Shown here piece by piece: positions 36,598 through 48,900 of a stretch of 64,000 nt of DNA (positions within the stretch are counted from its first letter, which is position 1; every line of letters starts with the position of its first letter). A program made the position numbers and the translations under genes. The notes under the pieces are model-generated. The model was given only the letters and a program-made list of their open reading frames with translations. It was not told the DNA's origin and searched no databases. The stretch is taken from NCBI RefSeq assembly GCF_020382885.2, contig NC_058515.1:9779223-9843222 (forward strand), read 5' to 3'. The DNA comes from Scatophagus argus (taxonomy: Eukaryota > Chordata > Actinopteri > Scatophagidae).

Positions 36598-39429
36598 TAG
36601 GCGGCTGTTTTGGTTATATAGGCTGAGGGCACACAACCTGTTTGCTAAATATCATAGAATCTACTTGTATTTTTTCTTTATGTTCTATTGATTTAAAAGG
36701 TTAGTTCCGTTAGTAGTGTGATCAGACTGAAATGTAGTCTGAAAAATATTCTCACCACCAACTTTGAGCAGTTATCATTTATCATTTTTGCGTTTTATAG
36801 TAGTCACCTGCCTAGATTTAGCTCTATCTTTAGAAATAACCCAGCTGTGCAAGATTAGATTAAGCAAATATTAACATGTTGGATTATAATTCAATAAAAT
36901 GTTGAGTCAAGTTTATGTCTGACCATTGTGATTCATTGTGGCCAATAAAACAAGCTCCTCTTCCAATCTTATTGTTATCACCAACTGTACATGTTGACAT
37001 GAGTCATCATTGTGTGATATGTGCTAAAGCTCCCACTCTTAGTCATAAGTGTATTGCAATTTCTCACTTCTGTCTTCACTCATGATGTGAAAGTGAATGT
37101 TTTCCATACATGCAAAGGTTTGACTCTATCGGCTCCACTGGCCTCAACATCGTCTATAAAGTTGATTTACATGTGCAAAACATCAGGTCTGTATGTCAGA
37201 ATCTGATGTGTTCAGTTTGTGCTTTCTGAGATCATTATTCCCCAGCACTGTAAATGGTTGACTAGTATGTAGATTTTTAGTGATGCACAGTACTTGTACA
37301 TTGCTGCCACTGAGATGTGATAAACCATAGTTATTGCATAATTATATTATTCAATTACTGGACAAAAATCTACTCTAAAGGTAAAAGGAGAGGTCAAGTA
37401 ATTTGTTAAAGAGTAACGCTTTTGACTCAAACAGCACAATTTACTGAGGACATTTAGACAAAGTGAATTTAAATCCCACAACGACAAAGATGGAACAGTT
37501 TAGAGTCAGAAGCTCTGCAATAGAGGTCATCAAGCAGTTTGAATGTCATTAAGAATTTGCCAGAAAATGTATGACGGGCTCACACTTGGTTAAAATCCAA
37601 AATAATTTACTTCATGAAACAAAAAAGAGGATTGGCGAGGAGAAACAGCAATAGCAGGGTGAAACAAGGATGTTAGGGACACATGGTAAACTGCAGTTTC
37701 ACTAATGGTAGGCATGTTTCTTTAAAATCCTCATTCTTTGAATCAGTTTTTATGATAAGCCTCTCTTGGTGAAGTAATACATTATTTTGTCAGTTTCGGT
37801 ATTAGTATTTTTGTGTGTTGAAAGTGGAGGAAAAACTCATGACCAGTCTGTGTCATTAGCCCTTTAACTTCCTGGTTTGTGTAAAATTATTATCAGTTAT
37901 TAATTGCCAGAAGATGAAAGGAGTTACTTTTGATCCTCCAGACAACACTTGGATCATTTTTTTAAAAAATCAGTGAATTTCATAAATCCTTAAAATGCAC
38001 CCAAAAATAGTTTAAGTGAAAAAAAAAATACCCCAAAAGTCAGACCAGAATCAGGAACATACTGGACAAGGTCCAGTGGATCCATATGGGGACACACCAA
38101 AGAATGGCTGTTCAACTGTGTCTATGAAAGACCCTATAGACCCTATAGAGTATACATCAGCAACTAAAGTAAAATTATGTAAATGTTTCCTCCTGTTTCT
38201 TACACCACCCTAACATCTGCAGAGGAAATTTGTGATCACACCAACAAGTGCAGAACCTGAGTTGTTGTGACAACCACATCCTCAAGAGTAAGATAACAAA
38301 TGAGCTGCAAGTACAAAGCATATCTGCTTATGCGTACATACTGTACATCTCAGGGAGAAGGGGGAACATGCTGTGAATATGCTTCTCTGGCTGCAAACAG
38401 CGAAGCAATAGAAAAGATCTCAGCTTCTGGTTCTTAGGGGGAAGACAAAGAGGAAAGAAGGGGAAGAACAGTTGGCAGTTTGTCCACACTGTTGTGCAAG
38501 ACCAGACATTTGACACTTGAGATTTGGGCTGAAAGCACACATTTAATCCAGATATCCTCCATCCCATTGCCTTATTAAGGCCAGTTGAGTGTCTTGGGTA
38601 AGTAATCAAATGGAAAAAACGCAGAGGAGGATCATTTCCTGTTTCCTGTTGGCCATGGATTCATGTTATCTAACAGTTTGTTGGATGATGTTTGAGACTT
38701 CTGGTAGGATTCTGTTAGATATACAGAAACGGTCACAAGAGGCAAAATAAACAAAAGGAAACTTGCTGATGTTGAAACTAAAGCGGGGGGCGGGGGGGCG
38801 ACACGGCAAAGAACTGAAAACTGCTGGAATTCCAGGAAATAACAGCCAAGTCTGAACAAAGAATGATCCAAAAGAGAGAAGGCCAGAAACAACAACAAAA
38901 AAAGAGTCCGATAGGCAACCAACGAAAACTAGAAACACTGAAAAAAACAAAGAAAAATTACAAAATGCAGGACGACACAGAGGACACACAGGAAACACAT
39001 AGACACTAATGGAGGAGCACATAGACTCAACACACTCAGGCCAAACACAGGAAACACTCGAAGGGAAAACTACAGGATATGAAGAAACCTCCCAGCCGTG
39101 ACAAAACCGGCGCACTTTGTGGTTAATTTGTTTTATGTGAAGCTAATAAAAAGTCAAACTGTCAGTGGCTTTTGGTAGTTTCAGCCACAGCATCGAGATG
39201 GAGCAAACCGCCAGGCTTTGTGTTGAATCTACATTTCTCTTACTTGTTTAAATAAGTGCGTCGTGTCACTGCTCACAGGGCTTTAGTTCACTCTGTTATA
39301 AGTCATTTAGTGACTGCAAAATTTGTAGGTCTTTGTTGAGTCAAGATTTAAAAAACTCTTTCTTTCCCATCATCATCAGACTACTAAACAGCTGACAGGA
39401 GTCCAGTCAGTATCACCCGGCTTCATGCA
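36598..39429. other. 3' UTR of the PLAC8-family gene and spacer
   Basis: AATAAA hexamers near 36893 and 36944 lie 300-350 bases after the stop and are plausible poly(A) signals. The remainder is A/T-rich. The purine-rich section at about 38600-39110 is unusually free of minus-strand stops, but this looks like skewed composition rather than a gene. Confidence 0.5.
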
Positions 39430-39680
39430 CAATTGCACAATTGCGCAAAAACGGGTGCTCATGTGGTCGATGTTGCCATTGCACAGTCTATGTACATAGT
39501 TTATTGGCAGCTAGTTAGAGGTTTTTATACTTTAGTTTTATACTTTGCTGTTTTATTTTTAGTTCTATTTATCTTGGCATTCAGTGTGGGCAGTAAAAGA
39601 GTTTCCGTTGTAAAGGGAAACGTGGATCTTTCTGTACATATGACAATAAAACACGTGGACTTTGATTTGACTTGATACGT
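39430..39680 (+). mobile_element. Probable 3' end of a non-LTR retroelement
   Basis: The segment ends tgacaataaaacacgtggac followed by tttgatttgacttgat, a short tandem TTTGAYTTGA-like tail. This is characteristic of 3' ends of some fish LINE or SINE copies. No reverse transcriptase sequence is present, so the copy would be strongly 5'-truncated. The family was not determined. Confidence 0.4.
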
Positions 39681-41003
39681 CATGGACCACAGCGTAGTGT
39701 GAAAAGCTTTTAACAGTTATTTGTTTTATTGTGTTTAAATTGGTTTATGGTTTGGTTCTGTTGGGCTTTTATTGTATAATTTGTCTCAGAAGGACTTTGT
39801 TCAAGGCTACATTGACGTGCACATATTGGTTGCTCACCCGTATAATCAGGGTTAATTCTTAGATCTGTAATTTCAGAATAATTGACAGGGAAATTTCATG
39901 ACAGACCGACAATAGGAAAGGTTACCTACACTTAAAATGCTTTGGTCCATTTCAACACTGAGCACAACACTCACTCAGAGTCACTGAATGCAATATCCTT
40001 CTTTCTATATATTGTATCTCTGAGACACAGAGCTTCCTCTACTGTTGCTCTATGTTTTTGTTTTTTGGGGGTGTTGAAGGTGGTGAGGTGTTTTGTCTAA
40101 CAATGAGAACGTCACAGGGCTGCTTTCTATTTTTTTTTCATCCTGGATCCACTTCAGTTTCATTTTTCTGGAAAAGTGTAGAGAAAGGACAAAGGGAGGT
40201 CAAGTGGGTGTGTGAGACAAAAACCTGCTTACGTGGTTACAAGTCCCCCTTAGGAAACTATTAAATTTCAGGTTTAGGTTGAGGTTTAGAGTTAAGGCAA
40301 GTAATGGCTTTGGTTATAGTTAGTCTCCAGGAAATGAAAGGAAGTCAATGTAATGTCCCCACAAGGGTATGAAGACATAAACTGTGTGTGTGTGTGCGTG
40401 CGCACACAGGCGCGTGTGCACTTGCGTGTGAATTACAGAAAGGCAAACAATAGAAGAAGGAAAGAAAATGAAAGAAATGTTGCATCAACTGACGAGACTG
40501 AGAGTGAAAGTTGTGTTAACATCTGTTTTACTGCAGGGGGCAGCATTGGACTTCACAAAGAGGTAAATCAGATCAGATATAAGATCCCCCTCCCCCCAAG
40601 TAAACCTCTGTTTAATTTATAACTCACATATTTGATATGATTTTCATTTTATCGGTTAATATTAGACTCACAGGTTCAACTGCTTATGTTAATTTGACTC
40701 AATTTTGTTGCCAGTTTTATGCTATGAAGTTCCTGCTTTTAAACTGAATATTGGCCACACTCAGCGAGAACTGTGCTAGCTGTTATTATGCATTAGCTCC
40801 TGTTAAATTTCATCTTCACTCTCTGCATCCTGATCAATATGGAGGCCATGGTCGAAACAAAAATGTGGAATAGAGTGACACAGCAGTTCTGTCTGTCTGA
40901 GTAACTGATGATGGAATATTCAGTGAAGTTTTGATGGTATATATCTGCAGAGGTACAGTATCTTAAAACTGACGCACAGAGGAAGTTTAGTTGCAACTGT
41001 GTC

Positions 41004-41017
41004 TGTGTGTGTGTGTA

Positions 41018-41051
<34 letters not shown>

Positions 41052-41063
41052 GGGGGGGGGGGG
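41004..41063. repeat. (TG)n tract followed by G13
   Basis: An imperfect (TG)n run (41004-41050) leads directly into thirteen guanines (41051-41063). It lies 180 bases upstream of the abr-like start codon, in or next to its promoter/5' UTR. Confidence 0.95.
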
Positions 41064-41242
41064 ATTAAAAAGTGAGGCGACTCATAGGCTTCTACTGGGT
41101 TTCACACAGGCAGGAAGTTGTATTTCCCCCATTTGCGCATCCTTAACAGAAAGAGGAAGTTTTCTTTCACCAGCTGAGCGTGTTCACATGCTGCATATCC
41201 AGAGCTCAGCCCGCTCTGTGAGGAGAAGATCTCCGAGCTCAG

Positions 41243-42901
41243 ATGATGGACGTCTACCAGGAGGCTGTGCAGTATCTGGAGTCACAGCAAGTGCCAGGTG
41301 AGGGTAGGAGACGCTGTGTGTTATTATGTACAGAAAGTTAGTGTAAAAAGTGTAAAGTGTAGTTCCCTTTGGGTTAAACACAGCTTGTCAGCAACCAACT
41401 GAAAATTGTAGTCATTTAATCATTTACTGAATTAAAATTATAAAGATTCAAGACAAATAGCTGCCATCTTTCTGTTAATGTAGGTACAACAGTGTTCACG
41501 TGTTCAAGAGGGAAGCAGTAATAGGAATTTATTTGATTATTACCCCCACATACTGCTGCATGTCATGTATGTATGTATATGTGTGTGTTTGTGTATCAGT
41601 TGTAGTTGAAGCAGAGACTGATGCCCTGGAGGAGGACGTGTTCCAGGAGGAGGGACTCTCATGTTTTCTCTCTCCTCTCCACCCGGAGAGCTTAGACTTC
41701 CCCGACACTCCTGTGAGTTTGCATTCGTTTTTTGTTTATTTTTTGCATTTTTCCCAATTTTAAAATTATTTTTATCCAACCATTTGGAAAATAGACAGAT
41801 ATCTGGGGTTTCAGAGACACTCTAAAACACCTCAATACTGTAAACCACTTAAAAATCACAATACGTGGAGCCACACGTGACCCCACTTCAGATGGACTTT
41901 GGAAAATGTTTCTATAAATGAAGACAGGGCATAAAACTAAAAAGGGAAATAAAGCTAAACCTTATTTTTTGGGTTTTTTTTTTTTTTTTTTACTTCCTCA
42001 TTTTCTGTTGACCGTATTAAACTCCCATGTGTAGAAAAGTATTTAATAAGTAACCCATCAGTTCTCCATGAACGCAACACATTTTATACAGAAAGTACGG
42101 AAAATATGACCATAAACACGTTTATTGTGACAACTAAGGAAATATAATACTTTAAAGCCTATTCGTGATCAAATATGTGTTTCTTTTGTTTGCTAAGAGG
42201 CATTCACAGACAAAGAAACAGACAGAGGAAACACCACATGTTACATCTGAACGGCATCTGAACGTCTGTTGCCATTTTAAAACTCAACCATTGCACCATT
42301 GGAAGTGTCGCCTACTGAATGAACAGTCGTGCCACTGATTTTGTGAATGACTTCAGTTTATTTCAGTGTGTTTTTGAATGTCTGTGACGCAGACTTTGTG
42401 CAGCCCGGAGGAAATGTTGGAGAGGAGGCTCGTGGTCCTGAAAGGCATCCTGGAGAGTGAGGAGGTTTATCTCCGAGAACTCGAGGCCCTGCTGATGGTA
42501 ACTAACACACAGTGAAATATGGGGGGGGTCTTACTGTAGCATCGAAACTCAGAGGCTAAACCATTTTGCAAAAGTGAAATAAAAAACTTTTTGAAATGAT
42601 TATTATTACCATTAAACTTCCCCTTTGCTGCTCTGCTGTCACGGTATAAAAAATAGACATGCTTTCCTTATTTGGCTCAAAAGAGAAGCAGCAAGAAACC
42701 ATAATTTTCAAGTACAGACTTGCTCTCCAAGTTTTGTTTTTTTAACTTACATGAACACAGTATGCAGGATGTTTTATGTGTATTTACTCTATCTGATTAT
42801 GAGCATTGATCACAAATGGAGGTTTGTAGGACTGTGGTTAGCATTGTGTCATACAGTACTTTGTTCAGCTTCTCAGCTTCCCTATTAGCTTGCCCCCCCC
42901 C

Positions 42902-42961
<60 letters not shown>

Positions 42962-45900
42962 AAGTGCTGTTTTTGGAAACATAATTTATATCGGTTAGCT
43001 GGATTGTTTACACCAAGCTAAGCTGAGGAGCTGCCACACTTACACTTACTAAGCTATGGTTAATTGCTAGCAAGTGAGCTTCATTACTGACTGCGGTTGT
43101 GTTCTGCGAGTAGAAATAAATTTAGACCAGAGAAAACCAAGAAAGGGATAAACCTTTTTCCCAAAATGTCAACATATTCCTGAATTTAAAAAAAGAAAGA
43201 AAAGACGAAAAAAAGTCATTGTCTTTGCAAATTATTACGTTCCTACTCGTGAGAGTAAAAAAAGATTTTGGTCAGGAAGTGATGGCACAACAGCAAGTGG
43301 CTGGATTTGTTCTTTGTGAATGTCTTCCTTTTTTTCTCCTCTGCTATTTACAGCAACAGGAACCCCCCCTGTTTCCACATTCTCACACTTTGTGACTCAT
43401 TGAATGTATTTAAATGAATCAGAAAGGTATGTTTTCTCTGAGTTTGTCCGTGCCGTGGTCCCTCAGCAGTATGTCATTGCATATCCTTTCCATGCACGGG
43501 CTTGCTTTCATTTAGCAGTGTAAGTTGAGAGACTGTTGAAAGGCATAGGAGTGAACCTTTTGAGATGTAGAAGATGTGAGAGTTCATATGTTCTCACTTT
43601 TTTTTCTGTCACACACTAGCTTGTTCTTTTCACCTACGTTTGTTGGCCTTTAGCTCAGTGGCTGCTTTATCATTTTTCTGCAGCCCATGAAGGCTCTGCG
43701 GGCCTCAGCCGGGACTTCCCAGCCGGTTCTGTCCAGCCGACAGGTCCAAACTGTTTTCTACCAGGTGCCTGAGCTCAGAGACATGCACCAGAGCTTCTAC
43801 TCTGGCCTGAAGGCCCGCCTGAGCGCACACTGCCAGGCCGAGTCCTGCCCAGGTGAGAAGAGAGAGGTGAACCACAAAGGCTTTGAGCTGATGGTGGGAG
43901 ACCTGTTCCTGAAAATGGTAAGCCTAACTGTGCTGAGCTTTCATGCCTGTATCCTGTATCGTGGTTCAATTAGGATTTCACCAGAACAGAGCTCAAACGA
44001 GAGGGAATATTGGACATTGTTTTCATTGGTAGCAAGAAATATGATGTACAAATTAATGTTTATGGAAACTTTATCAAGAACACAATTTAGTTTCTGTGGT
44101 GTTGATAAAAAATGCAAAATAACTTTGAACAAAGTGTTTCACAAAAGACTCCCCAGATTTTCACCCCGTCAAATCATTTTCCTTCTGAATAAATCTTTGT
44201 GTCCTTAATCTGGATGATGATCCCGCTCGCCTCAGAGCACCCTCCCCCACATATCCTTCCACTGATCCGTCTGTTATTTTGCCTTTTGCAGGTGAACCAG
44301 ATCGGTCTGTATGGCGGTTTCATTGCAAACTACGAGGAAGCTGTTGAAGTTGTTCGCAAGTGCACACAGTCTGACCCTCGCTTCCGAACCCTGGCCGAGG
44401 TACTGCGAACTTCTGAAGTAACATGTGATGTGTCAGTTCGTGTACCCGGTTATCCTCAGCTGTCTCACGTTATCTTTCTCCAGAGCATGATGTCTAACAA
44501 TAACGGCTCAGACAAGACTCCGACCAGATACACTTTTGAAGGTACATATCCTCAGTTTCTAAACTGTTTAATGACGTGTTGTCTGCAGGCGTCTCATTGC
44601 TGTCTTTTGTCTTTACAGCTCTTCTGTACAGGCCTCTGGACAGAGTAACCAAGACCACACTAGTGCTGCGTGTGAGATTATTCATCAGTTTCTGAAAGTG
44701 AAACCTCACCTCTATAGCTACTGCAGTTATTCTCTGACTATATTCATCTTTCTTCCAGGAATTACCCCCCTACATTATTTCCTTTTGCTCACCCCCCTTC
44801 TTCACTTTCACTTTCTGACTTATCAACCCGTCTGTGATCATGTAGGACGTCCTGAAGACGACACCAGTGGAGCATGGAGATTACGCATCCTTACAGGAAG
44901 CTCTGAGATTGTCTCGCAGCTTCCTGTCAGGTATCAACGAGAGTTCACACTGCAAACGAGGAGTCATGCTCAGTCACGGCATGGTGAGGCTTATGCTGTA
45001 CAAAATCTGGCTTGGCGTGATTGGGAAAGTGTTACACTGCAATTGTTGAAACCCACACTTGTGACAGTATATATGTGTATAACGTTTACATGTGTGTATA
45101 ATATCATAAGTATAAGTATAATATATACATATGCGTATTTGTGTGTTTCCCCAGAGGCGAAAGCTGATGCGTGACGACTTTGTTGTGGATGTGAGCGATG
45201 GGGAACGCACCCTGCGTCATCTCTTCCTTTACACTGATCTGTTGCTGTGCACCAGATTCAAACATGCAAGCAAAGGGTGAGTGTAGCAGCAGGTTTTGCG
45301 AGTAACAACACTGCATCCATCTGTTTCCTTTTGATCTTTGTGACTCCCAAAAGCCATCGTAGTAACAAACTGAGCAACTGAGTGGATTGTTTGTGTTTCT
45401 TCCAGGAAGCAGGACCAGTACAGGTTCTGCTGGTATCTGCCTCTCGCCGGTCTCAAACTTCGCTGGACTGCAGAGCAGGAACGTCCATCAGACACACAAC
45501 TTCGCGTACACGCCATACGAACCAAGATGTACCTCCTCAGGCAACAGCTGCGGCAACACAAAGCAGTATGTTTGTGTGGAAGGGACACAAATACAGAGAG
45601 AAGATTATGACCTGTCTTTTTTAACTTGAGTAAAATGATAAAAATGTGTTTGTGTAAAGAAGAGGTCCAGGGCCATGGCTTGGGTAGCTCGTAGCAGGAA
45701 GAAGCTGGAGCAAATGGAGCTGATGCTGCTCACACACTCCCCTGTTTACAGATTGGAGCTGCACAGCCCCAGTGGCAAGGTATGCACACACACACACACA
45801 CACACACACCTCCTAAAATTGTCGGCACAGTTTCAGTCTTGAATAATTAATCGACTTCTATTAAATATCATTATCACGTCACTGCAGAGTCACACTCTCC

Positions 45901-48900
45901 TCCTCTCCTCGCTGTATGAGCTTGAAGAATGGAAGGAAGCCATTGATAAACTCTCCGCTGACAGTAAGTCACTGACTTGAAACGTCCTATGGATCCAAAC
46001 ACATTCTTCCAGGGTCAGGAAGTATTGTGTCATTTTATTGTGCAAAGTTTACTTCATACACACAAGAAGAGACTTGGACGTTTATGTTCAGAAGCAGATG
46101 TCTTGTCCTGCATGGGAGAGCAGCGTCCACCAGGGAACAAAACACACCAATCGTTAAAACACACCACACACAGCATGTAAATATAATAATACAATTCACA
46201 ACACAGGCATAGTACACATACAGTACAACAAGCTATAAATAATCAGAGAAGAGCATAATATTTAAAAGCTGTCAACTGGCACTAATTTTGATGATTAATT
46301 GAATTCATTTGTCACAAACAATTCATTTGTCTCTGTTTTTGAAATGCACCAAATGATTAAATGAGAAAAGAAAATCTTCAGATTATTGAGTAAAAAATAA
46401 GGACTCATTAGCTGCAGCCTGACGATTTGTCGATACAGAACCATTTTGTTGGGTCAACGGTTTTATAGTCCTTTGCCAATGAATATATTTGCTTGGTTTG
46501 ATTTCTTTAATGGAATAAACTATGCAAATGGGAACAATGATATAAACTGTAAAACAGAAATGGGAGCACTGGCACTGATAAACGCCTCTTTTTGAGAGCA
46601 TTTAATGTGAGTTTTTTTCCTTCCCTGAGCCTCTGTGGTTTTGAAAGCTGACTCGTGTCTGCTGTGTGTTTGTCAGACACAGAAACTGTCCCTCCAGACC
46701 TGCTCACTCTCACCAGTGCTTGTGTGAAACTGAGAATGACCCAGCAGCCGCCGCTGCAGAGCTCGAATGCTGGTACAACCAACGTCTCTATTTCTGTCCT
46801 CTTCTCCTCGCCACAGAATCACAAGTCGGACACAACATGAGCCGACTCTGAGTGTTTTGATGTTTTGATGCCAGCCTCGTACTTTTTCAGCACTTTCTTT
46901 ATGTCTATCTTGTCATTCTCATGATTTGAAATCCAGTGGGTTTCAGGATACTTTTGTCTCTGTCTCTCACCAGGAGAGGACGAGAAGTCTTTGTGTGGGA
47001 CTCTTGGTGTGGCCATCCACTCAGCAAGTGGCCTGCAGCAACCAGCCTGTATAATTAATACTTTATGTTTATTTATTAAACCAAATAATTGTTTTGTAGT
47101 TCCTGAGCTGAGCAAGTCTTCTATATGAATGAACAAGAACTCACTTTGTGTTTGGTTCTCTGTTTTGTTTTGTTTTTTTTCAGGTGTGTATGTGTGTGTA
47201 GAAGTGGATGGCTATGAGTTTTATGACAAACAAGCCCAGACACACTCTTCAGTCTGCAGCCTAAACCCACACTGGGACCAGGTTAGAGTACAGCTGTTGT
47301 GTACAAAACAATTGCATGTATATCGGTCTTTAAGCTTTGGATAAACAGGGTTTTAGGCTGGTATGAAAGGCAGATGATTTATCAGCCAGTCCAGGGTGGT
47401 AAATGACTTCTTCATGTCTAGACAGCATCCGACATGATGTCAGCCTTCAGTCCAACTCACAGAGGACTGAAAAGTCGGCACTGTGGCCAGACCATGCCCT
47501 GCTTTAAACATGATCAGTGGCAGTAAAATCTGCACTAAATCCAACTGGTAGCCAGGATCAAAAGGCTTAAAGTAAGACATGAATGCTCCCGTTGCAGCTT
47601 CGCGACACCGCTGTCGTAGCCGGTGTTGACACCACCTTCTTTCTGTCCAACAGGAGCTGTCTTTCCAGGTGGACGGGGCACAGCAGATGAAGGTGCTCTG
47701 TGTGAGTCAGTCTGACGGACGGGATGATGCTGTCCTGGGCAAAGCTTCCGTTCAGGTATGAAGACGGACTGAGTTTCAACTTTATTATCATCCTGGAAAA
47801 AAGTTACTGGAGTTAAAGCATGAAAGCAGTATGAATACAAAAATAAATACAAAAAGCCATACTATTTTACATCAAAAAAGGAGTCAGTGACTAAGTGCAA
47901 TGAGAAAGGCGTCAAAATCATTGGGAATTATCACCCAGCTGCACTTCCCTTCAGCTCTATGGGGCTTTTTAACACTTTTCAGCAACAGAATAATAACTTT
48001 ATCTGGAGCATTTAGTTGCTAAAAAGCCAGATATTTTCCTGCAGAGTTGATGGGAACCAGAAAAAAAAACCTAAAAGAGTAGTGAATAATGGATTTTAAC
48101 ATGTGGCCAGACGCATGACATAAATCATGATGTCGCTCCATGTCTGCTGGATTGTGTACACTGGCTGTTGTTTTCTAACATACATCATACAGTCATGTTC
48201 AAAAGTTAATGCCCCCTCTTTAAATTTTATGTTCTTTTGGGAATAAATATAATAATAATAAAATGATCGTAGTGGGTCTTAGTATTAGGCAAATACAACT
48301 TCAGACAAACAACAACATATAACTTTTTTCACTGTGCTATTATTTATTCTGCAAAAATTAAGCCCCAAAAAACAACCCTTTATGCTTCCATAAGAACTAA
48401 GAAGGTGAGTTGCAGCCAGGTGCTGCTAATCATCAGCTCTTCATTAACTGATCATCAGCAGGTGTGCAGACCTTTATAAAAGCAGACATTTTGGCAGTTT
48501 GCTGGTTTGGCTCGTTCAGTGTGTGTGTTAGCACAATGCCAAGAGGGGAAGACTGCATAAACATGTTTGGTGAAAATCAGATAGAGCATTTCAGCAGAAA
48601 CACCTCACGCCCACTGTCAAACGCAGTAGAGGAGGGGTGATGGTTGGGGCTTGTTTTGCAGGCACAGGACGTGGTCACCTGCACTATTTGAGTCAACCAT
48701 AAACTCCTCTGTATACCAGCATTAGTATTCTAGAGCCAATTGTAAGGCTCTCTGTCCGACAGTTAAAGCTTGGGTGAAACTGGGTCATGCAACAGGGCAA
48801 TGATACAAAGCACATCAGCAAATCTACATGGCTGAAAAATAAAAGAATCGAGGTTTTGGAATTGCCTAGTCCAAGTCCAGACCTCAGGGACCTTAAGAGA

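Noticed and set aside
38600-39115. Minus-strand open frames rich in Phe/Ser/Leu
   Set aside because: They come from a purine-rich plus strand whose complement lacks stops; hydrophobic, repetitive and without homology.
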